From Planctomycetota bacterium (GTDB taxonomy: Bacteria > Planctomycetota > UBA1135 > GCA-002686595), in the NCBI GenBank assembly GCA_020853575.1, contig JADYYP010000016.1, positions 83,807 to 147,806 of the forward strand: a DNA stretch of 64,000 bases, given 5' to 3'. Under the pieces are notes generated by a model. That model was not told the DNA's origin, did not search any database, and saw only the letters and a program-made list of their open reading frames with translations. The position numbers and the translations under genes were made by a program. Below are positions 58,262 through 64,000 of the stretch, one piece after another (the stretch's first letter is position 1; the number at the start of each line of letters is the position of its first letter).

Positions 58262-58449
58262 GACTGAGCAAGGATAACACGCCCGCGAGCGCGGGGTCGG
58301 CGCGGACTGATCGGCCGAGCGACCATTCGGCGCCACACCGACCGTTCCGCGAGCCGCCGCTGCGCGAGAGCGTCGTTGCGGGCGGCCGCGGCTCGCGCTC
58401 GGTCGACTTCGCAGAGCCCTCCGAGCTCGCCGGCCCGCGGACGAGCGCG

Positions 58450-59427
58450 TCAGAGCTGCTCGACGCCAGCGCGCACGCCGTCGAGCCAGCGCTCGAGCGC
58501 GCGGCGCGTGTCGCCGGTGCGCGGGTCGTGCACCATCGCGGTCGCCCAGTCCATGGTGAAGCGCGCGTTGATTTCGCTCAACGGATTGAGCACCTCGCGG
58601 CCATCGCTCGTGCGATGGCGATAAGCGTCGATGCCGAACGGGCCGAAGTAGCCGGCGCGCGCGAGCTCGCGGCCGACGTGCTCGAACGTCTCGGCCAGGC
58701 GCGTGTCGTCCTCACGCGAGACCTCTCCCGACTCCGCGCGGCTGGTCGCGGTCCACGCTCCGAAAGCGTCGACTTCTTGCACGCAGGGCGCGGACAACAC
58801 GATGCCGCCGTCGCGCGCGACCCAGCCGGAGCGCGTGAACTCGCGCGTGACTTCGACCCAGGGCTCGACGACGAGCGCGCCGACTCGCAGGCTCGCGCGC
58901 AGCCAGCCGAGCTCGCCGGAATCGGGCGCTCCGCTCGCGATGCGCCGTCGACCGCGGCCCGCGGCGCCGAACGAACGGCGCACGAGCCAGCCAAGCGGCG
59001 CGGGTCGCGCCAGGACCTCGAGTGCGTCGTCCAACGTCACCACGACCTGCTTGTCGAAGCTCGCGTGCGCCCACGGAGCTCGCAAGCGCGCCGCGAATGG
59101 CCGCGCATTGACCGTGCGCAGCACGTCGACCGACGGAGTGTCGATCATCACGGCGCCGGCCGTGCGCAGCAAATTCGACGCGCGCCGTGTCGGCGACCAG
59201 GCGATTCCCAGGCAACCTTCGGCGCTGCGATGTTCGGCGCGCAGCTCGGTCTCGTCGAGCACGATGTCGAGCGGTCCGACGAGCGTGCCGATCAAGCGCC
59301 GACGTTCGCGGCGCACGAGCTCGCGCAGGTGCAGCGACGGCGTGAACGAGTGCGCACACTCGAGCTCGTGCTCGGCGTCGAGGTTGAGCACCCAAGCGAG
59401 GCGCGGCGAGGTCGCGCGCGAGCTCAC
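58450..59427 (-). CDS. ATP-grasp-like protein, unknown substrate
   Basis: 325 residues. The central part has RRSFGAAGRGRRRI (ATP-grasp phosphate loop), VEPWVEV (adenine-contact hinge), and PFGIDAYRH...LSEINARFTMDWA, with the magnesium-binding Glu-x-Asn-x-Arg near the C-terminus. The N-terminal third has a pre-ATP-grasp look with no known motif. It would ligate a carboxylate and an amine; partner unknown. The GTG at 59427 overlaps the stop of the upstream DUF455 gene (GTGA), so the two are co-translated. Confidence 0.72.
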   Translation of the reverse strand: MSSRATSPRLAWVLNLDAEHELECAHSFTPSLHLRELVRRERRRLIGTLVGPLDIVLDETELRAEHRSAEGCLGIAWSPTRRASNLLRTAGAVMIDTPSVDVLRTVNARPFAARLRAPWAHASFDKQVVVTLDDALEVLARPAPLGWLVRRSFGAAGRGRRRIASGAPDSGELGWLRASLRVGALVVEPWVEVTREFTRSGWVARDGGIVLSAPCVQEVDAFGAWTATSRAESGEVSREDDTRLAETFEHVGRELARAGYFGPFGIDAYRHRTSDGREVLNPLSEINARFTMDWATAMVHDPRTGDTRRALERWLDGVRAGVEQL

Positions 59428-60281
59428 GGAGCGCTGACCCTGGGACGAACCGCGGGCCCGGTTCGCGCGAGTTGCTCGAGGAATTCGCGCTCGAGTCCCG
59501 CGGCGGACCGTGCGGCCGTGTTCAGCGGTGTGCCGTGGAACAGCGCCGGTGTCAGCGGGGACGGAAGCGCGCGGCTCCAGCGCTCGAAGGACAGCGGAGC
59601 TCCGCTGAAGTGCTCGAACCAATGGCGCGCGAACGCGACGTGTCCGATTTCCTCGCGTTCGATGGTGGTGATGATCGCCGCGCTCTCCTCGTCACCGACG
59701 TTGCGAAAGAGCTGCGCCCAACGCGCGGCGTGCTCCAAATTCGCGCCCTCGAGCCCGATGCCTTGGAGCGCAACGAACTCCAGCGGCGTCGAGCAGGCGG
59801 AGACACGCTGCCAGAACCAATCGCGCACCTGGTGCTGGCCGAAGCGTGCTCCGAGCGCGTCCAAGCGTTCGAGGTACAGCGCGAGGTGACGCAGCTCCTC
59901 GCCGAGCAGCTTCATCAGGCCGGCGCGAAAGGCGCGCGGAGTCTCGGGGAACGCCAGCAGCGCCCAGGCGAAGAGCTCGGCGGCCTGCAGCTCGTGGTGC
60001 GCGAAGGTGTGGAGCATGCGCACGCGTTCTTCGACACGCGCGAGCGCTCCAGGCTTGGCCGCCTTCTCGGCGCGCCCCACCACGCGCCATGCGGCTGGCC
60101 GCGTGGCCTGGGCGAGCCGCCGCACGACGCCGTCCTCGGTCCAACTCGAATCGTCAGCGAGCTCGGGAGGAGCGCTCGGTCGCAGCTTGGCCACGGCGTC
60201 CTCGCAGCGCAGGAACCGCAGCGCCCAGGCCTCGACCGTTCCCGCCGCGGGCTCGTTCCAGGAGTTCACGCGCACCAGCAT
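59424..60281 (-). CDS. DUF455 ferritin-like di-iron protein
   Basis: 285 residues of the DUF455 family. The di-iron ligands are likely E97/E102 in HHELQAAELFAWAL, E129-L-R-H132, and E211-I-G-H214: two ExxH motifs, as in ferritin-like oxygenases and MiaE relatives. The four-helix bundle spans about 85-225. Function is not established; it may hydroxylate or store iron. It overlaps the ATP-grasp gene, and the pair may make one pathway. Confidence 0.85.
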   Translation of the reverse strand: MLVRVNSWNEPAAGTVEAWALRFLRCEDAVAKLRPSAPPELADDSSWTEDGVVRRLAQATRPAAWRVVGRAEKAAKPGALARVEERVRMLHTFAHHELQAAELFAWALLAFPETPRAFRAGLMKLLGEELRHLALYLERLDALGARFGQHQVRDWFWQRVSACSTPLEFVALQGIGLEGANLEHAARWAQLFRNVGDEESAAIITTIEREEIGHVAFARHWFEHFSGAPLSFERWSRALPSPLTPALFHGTPLNTAARSAAGLEREFLEQLARTGPAVRPRVSAP

Positions 60282-60391
60282 ACGCCAGCGAGGAACTCGA
60301 CACGCGTCGCGGGGCTCAGCTCGCTACAGCGCGCCTTGGCCGCGCGTCGCTGCATCTCGCGCGCGCTGGTCGACGACTCCGCGGACTTGGT

Positions 60392-62083
60392 TCAGGGGCA
60401 CATGATCCAAGTCAGGCCATCGGACAGGTTCGTCTTGCCCGGTGCCAGCGTGTCTCGATACCACGCTTGGGCCCAAACCTGCGTGCCCGGGCTGAACGGA
60501 TGGCCGAGCGCCGAGGGGTGCGCGGCGAGGTAGGCCAAGTAGTCCAGCGCATAGGAGCCGCTGCATCCAGTTGTTCCACCGCTCTGCTGTGTGCCGGTGC
60601 GTTGAACCGGCGCCCTCACGCACATCGTGCTCGTGTTCCCCGGCGCCCAACCCGCGGCAGTCGATCCGTTGACTCCGTAGAAGAGCAGGCCACTGCGCGC
60701 GGGCTCGAGCTGCGTGCAATGCAACGTGAAGCCGGAGGTCGCGGAGGTCGAAGGAAGGCCGCTGGCCGACATGACCGGCGAGCAACCGGCGCTCGACGTG
60801 CTCGACGTGCAGTAGTTCGAGAAGACAGCGCACGACGTGTTCGCGTCTGCGCGGACGAACAGCCGATAGGTCTGCACGTTCGAGATCCCGGCGCCCGTGA
60901 CGCGCACGAAGTAATCCGCTCCCGCCGTCAGCGGGACGTCGATGAGCACTTCGGGGGCGCCGAGTGGGGCGCTGTTCGCCGATGCGATCACCAGTCCGGC
61001 GTCGTCGAGCACGGCCAGCTCCAGATCGAGTATTTGCGTGGCCGCCACAGTGAACTGATTGGCCGGGTTGCACCCGCCCGAGCCCTGTACGGGCGCCTCG
61101 ACGTAGTCCGCTCCGTAGGGCTCCACGCGCACGTCGAGATGAGCCGCGAGCGGCATCTGAACGTGGAACCAATCCTGTTCGAGCACGCCACGGATCGACA
61201 GCGTGCTCACCGAGGGCGTGGCGACGCCCGCGACCGTCGGCGGCGGGATGCCGAATTCGTGATCGACCGCGAATCCGATCGCGAGCGGGCTGGCGTTCGC
61301 CGCATTCGGGTTGGCCTCATAGTCGTCGCCGTAGAGGAACTGCACCGCACGTACGTCGTCTTGTTGCGGACCGTCTATCGCGGTCGTGATGAAGCCCTCC
61401 ATCAACTGAGTCGAGAGCGGCGTGCAGACATGATCGAGGCCCAGCGCGAATCCGACCATCATGGCTGCGGTGTTGCGCAACGACAGGTTGGCCGACGTGG
61501 GATCCGTGAAGTCGTAGTTGGACGCCAGGACGATCTCTCCGTCTTGTGGCGCGTAGGCGTACGAGTTGATCAAGGCCGGAAGCGAGATCGAAGCGATGCG
61601 GATGTCACCCAGTGTCGTTCCGTCGCCCGCTATGCCCCACGGCGCGCCCGCGTCCCAGTCGACACCCGGCATGGAGATGCGCTGGAAATCCACGCCACTG
61701 AGCTGCTCCCAGCGATCGAACGCATCCTGCACTCGCTGGATCCAATGAGCGCGTCCTCCCTGCGACGCGAACACCGCGTCGAACTGCGCGAACAGCATCG
61801 AATTCTGCGCTGGGTGAACGCCGTTCAACGAGGGCACCGTCACTCCGTCGGGCATGAAGCTCCACGTGACGACACGCGGGGTTCCGGAGGCACCTCCCTG
61901 CCAGGGAGTGCCCGGCGTGAACTCCATCCCCGGCGGGAGCTGTTGGCGGATCTGCGCGATCAGGTTGGGATCCGCATCGGGCAGGACGCCCAGCTCGACC
62001 TGGCCGAATTGCGCCGCTGAGGCCGCCGAACAGAGGACCAGGGCGAGGGGGATCGACAAGCTGCGTTCAAAGGTGAGGTTCAT
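60392..62083 (-). CDS. Exported matrixin-like protein without its zinc-protease residues
   Basis: 563 residues with a signal peptide (LSIPLALVLCSAASA). Residues about 70-260 follow the matrixin (M10) fold: a central SLRNTAAMMVGFALGLDHVC stands where HEXGHXLGLXH should be, with M208, M209 and F212 in place of the first His, the Glu and the second His; only H218 remains. The Met-turn STQLM is kept. The last ~130 residues are a second domain with YCTSS...SGS, FHVQ and WYRDTLAPGKTN, of a kind that I associate with secreted proteins of deep-branching planctomycetes. It is probably a dead protease used for binding. Confidence 0.75.
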   Translation of the reverse strand: MNLTFERSLSIPLALVLCSAASAAQFGQVELGVLPDADPNLIAQIRQQLPPGMEFTPGTPWQGGASGTPRVVTWSFMPDGVTVPSLNGVHPAQNSMLFAQFDAVFASQGGRAHWIQRVQDAFDRWEQLSGVDFQRISMPGVDWDAGAPWGIAGDGTTLGDIRIASISLPALINSYAYAPQDGEIVLASNYDFTDPTSANLSLRNTAAMMVGFALGLDHVCTPLSTQLMEGFITTAIDGPQQDDVRAVQFLYGDDYEANPNAANASPLAIGFAVDHEFGIPPPTVAGVATPSVSTLSIRGVLEQDWFHVQMPLAAHLDVRVEPYGADYVEAPVQGSGGCNPANQFTVAATQILDLELAVLDDAGLVIASANSAPLGAPEVLIDVPLTAGADYFVRVTGAGISNVQTYRLFVRADANTSCAVFSNYCTSSTSSAGCSPVMSASGLPSTSATSGFTLHCTQLEPARSGLLFYGVNGSTAAGWAPGNTSTMCVRAPVQRTGTQQSGGTTGCSGSYALDYLAYLAAHPSALGHPFSPGTQVWAQAWYRDTLAPGKTNLSDGLTWIMCP

Positions 62084-62368
62084 GGGTGTTGGCGGGAGCG
62101 TGTTGAGGAATCACACGGCTGCGCGCGATGGGCATCGTCCAGGAACCTCGATTTGGATCCGGTTCCGAGCCGCAGCCGAGGCGGAGCAGCGGCGTTGGCC
62201 CGGCAGGTGGCTCGCTTGGTTGCACCCAAGTCGTGACTTTCGGTGCCGCGCGCCGTGTTCGGTCCATTTCTGCGCAGTGGAGCCCTCGGACGTGAGCAAA
62301 GGCCCGAGCCGTTCTCCATGGGCGCGCGCGTGGCGGGCGACGGCCCGGCGGCGCGACCGGCCAGCGCG

Positions 62369-63529
62369 TCACAGGCGCGCGAGGATCGTTTGCAGCTCGG
62401 CGCGGGTGGACTCGGGCAATGCGGCCAGCGCGAGATCGGCGACCGCGCTGTCGACGGGCTCGTTGCGGACCGAGTGCAGCACCTGCGCGGCGAGGCGCGC
62501 GAGAGGCTCTCCCCGCTCGAGGCCCTCGAGGTCGCTCGCGGACAGCGCGGAGGCGCGGAAATACACCAGAAACGTCGCGGCGCGGGGCCCGAGCTTTGGG
62601 TCGGAGAGCCAGCGCAGCGCGAGCTCGTCGGCGCGCCGCGAGAGCAGCTCGGGAACGCCGGCTTCGGCGAGGATCGGGAGCGCATGACTAGCCTCGAGAC
62701 GGATCTGCTCCCGCGCAGAGCCCGCGGCGCGCGCGAGCACGTCGAGCGCGTCGAGCGCGCCGAGCCACGCGAGCCACTCGCGCTCCACTTCGTTGGGGTG
62801 TGTGGTGAGCACGACCCGCGCGCGCTCGGCGAGCTCTCCGCCTCGATTGCGCTCGAGCAGAAAGCGCACGAGCGAAGCCGAGAGCGCATAGCGCACGTCG
62901 AGCTCGTCCGAGTCGAGTCCCTCGCTCGTGGTCCAGCCCACGAGCAGCGCAGCGGCTCCGGCCTGCGCCGAGGCCCGCGCTCGCACCAGCTCGTGGGGGA
63001 ACACCTCGGCGAACCACTCTCCGTCGATCAGATTGGACCCCTCGAGCTCCTGCGCGAGGCCCTCGTTGAACCACTTCGGCCCGGCGAGCCCCAGGCGCCG
63101 CGCGTGGATGTGCGCGATCTCGTGGCGCAGCGTGTCCATGCGCATCCACGCGCGCTGCCGAGCGTCCCGCGAGTCGCGCGGAACGTACAGCAGCATGAAA
63201 TCCTCGGCGAAAGCGAGGCCTTCGAACCCACCGGCGCCGACGCCCTGACGAAGGTCGGCCTCGACCTCGACGTCGAGCAGGTACATCCGCACGGGAGGAC
63301 CGTTCTCGCAGCCGAGCATCTGCCGCACGAGCCTGTCCGCGTGCGCCGCGCCCTCGGACCAGGCCTCACACGCAGCTTCGTCCAGCGCCGCGTGCACCTC
63401 GACTCCGTCGCGCACGACGACCCGCGGGCAGCGCTGCTCGAGGTAGGCCGCGAGCTCGGGCCCCGACAGTGACGTGGGCGCCGAGCAATTCGCGAGCAGA
63501 GTCACGATCAGGAGCGGGAGCGCGCGCAT
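62369..63529 (-). CDS. Gluzincin-type metalloprotease lipoprotein
   Basis: 386 residues. The N-terminus ends in a lipobox-like LANC (C15), with an unusual Asn before the Cys. The zinc site is H136-E-I-A-H140, and PKWFNEGLAQEL supplies the third ligand E156, as in peptidase MA/M1-type gluzincins. The rest, residues 190-386, is helical repeats. It should act in the periplasm or on the outer membrane. ATG at 63529 chosen because it gives the lipoprotein signal. Substrate unknown. Confidence 0.8.
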   Translation of the reverse strand: MRALPLLIVTLLANCSAPTSLSGPELAAYLEQRCPRVVVRDGVEVHAALDEAACEAWSEGAAHADRLVRQMLGCENGPPVRMYLLDVEVEADLRQGVGAGGFEGLAFAEDFMLLYVPRDSRDARQRAWMRMDTLRHEIAHIHARRLGLAGPKWFNEGLAQELEGSNLIDGEWFAEVFPHELVRARASAQAGAAALLVGWTTSEGLDSDELDVRYALSASLVRFLLERNRGGELAERARVVLTTHPNEVEREWLAWLGALDALDVLARAAGSAREQIRLEASHALPILAEAGVPELLSRRADELALRWLSDPKLGPRAATFLVYFRASALSASDLEGLERGEPLARLAAQVLHSVRNEPVDSAVADLALAALPESTRAELQTILARL

Positions 63530-63761
63530 GCCGAGAGATTCCGGCGGGCCCGCACGTCTGTCCAGAGGTTGGCGCGAGCCGCGGATCGCGCTTGGGCTTC
63601 CGCGGATCGGTGCGAAGCTGGATGGCTTGGCCTCGATTGGAGGCTCCGCGGCCAGTCGAGCGTGCACGGGGCCGGCCGAAACGCGCGCTCGCGAGCGCTC
63701 ACCCAAGACAGCGACGTCCTCCCTGGCGGACTTCTTTCGCTACTGGTGCGCGACAGCGCGT

Positions 63762-64000
63762 TCAGCCCCGCGCCGCGGCGAGGATCTCTTGGTCGCTGAG
63801 CAAGCGCGGCGTCGTCTTCGCGAGTTGAAGCACGGCGTCGACGGCCTTGTCGGTCGGTTGCACGCCGTGCTTTTCGAGGAACCAGATCACGTTCGACTTG
63901 CCGGACATGGGGCCGATCTTGATCACCTGCTCGAGGCCGACCATGTCGGCGGGCACGCCGGAGTAGACGCGGTTGGCGAGCCAGTGGTCGCCCTTCTTGA
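63762..64000 (-). CDS. 2-isopropylmalate/homocitrate synthase family protein, C-terminal fragment
   Basis: About 79 codons of the 3' end; the 5' end lies beyond base 64000. The stretch KKGDHWLANRVYSGVPADMV, then VIKIGPMSGKSNVIWFLEKHG, is the conserved end of LeuA-type Claisen enzymes of the form lacking a large regulatory domain. After it come helices ending LLSDQEILAAARG. It should be part of branched-chain or related acid synthesis. The catalytic N-terminus is not visible, so leuA versus a homocitrate or re-citrate synthase is open. Confidence 0.65.
   Translation of the reverse strand, partial: KKGDHWLANRVYSGVPADMVGLEQVIKIGPMSGKSNVIWFLEKHGVQPTDKAVDAVLQLAKTTPRLLSDQEILAAARG

Overview
The window is GC-rich, tightly packed chromosomal DNA from a Gram-negative bacterium. 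It contains no rRNA, tRNA, IS element, prophage or CRISPR array that I could support. The best guess is a deep-branching planctomycete, of the kind with giant lipoproteins and secreted proteins carrying pseudopilin-like and lineage-specific C-terminal modules. The support is a chromosome-origin block (dnaA, dnaN, DUF721, gyrB), LPS-type outer-membrane genes (kdsD, kdsC, LptD-like), RNase HIII, bacillithiol synthesis, and several very large secreted proteins. The phylum is an inference; no marker gene proves it.

Layout. 0-11 kb: the 5' end of rnhC, a Rieske protein, a CBS-domain cystathionine/cysteine synthase, clpS, then a minus-strand run (EamA transporter, HAD hydrolase, SGNH hydrolase, DUF72, DUF374 acyltransferase, two exported proteins of unknown function). 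11-25 kb: a membrane cyclophilin, parB with a palindromic parS beside it, a small membrane protein coupled to a metallophosphatase, an HPr-fusion protein divergent from an RpoD-family sigma factor, hemW, pyrF, and a bacillithiol cluster (bshC, bshB1, bshA) with parA inserted in it and a cysteine desulfurase behind it. 25-32 kb: dnaA, a 563-base gap that may be oriC, dnaN, a DUF721/DciA-like gene, gyrB, a stand-alone type II secretion ATPase N-domain protein and a TatA/B protein. 32-39 kb: kdsD, kdsC and a 1696-residue protein that looks like LptC, LptA and LptD in one chain. 39-48 kb: site-2 protease, scpA, thioredoxin, fmt, rsmB, an SDR, an FAD oxidoreductase, an AlkD-type protein and a TIM-barrel protein. 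48-64 kb: accessory and envelope genes, including an outer-membrane protein, two large lipoproteins, a second EamA transporter, a TGA-interrupted zinc-ribbon gene, an ATP-grasp/DUF455 pair, a dead matrixin-like protein, a gluzincin lipoprotein and the 3' end of a LeuA-type synthase.

Two observations stand out. First, at 57911-58261 (minus) one continuous reading frame is split by a single in-frame TGA. The halves together make one DUF2007-like fold plus a zinc ribbon, and a hairpin with a GGTC loop lies just after the TGA where a bacterial SECIS would be. It is a candidate selenoprotein of a type I do not recognise. Second, the LptC-LptA-LptD-like fusion behind kdsD-kdsC could be a single polypeptide reaching from inner to outer membrane for LPS export.

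Many genes overlap by 4 to 7 bases (ATGA, GTGA, TTGCTGA) and use GTG or TTG starts, so translational coupling is common here.
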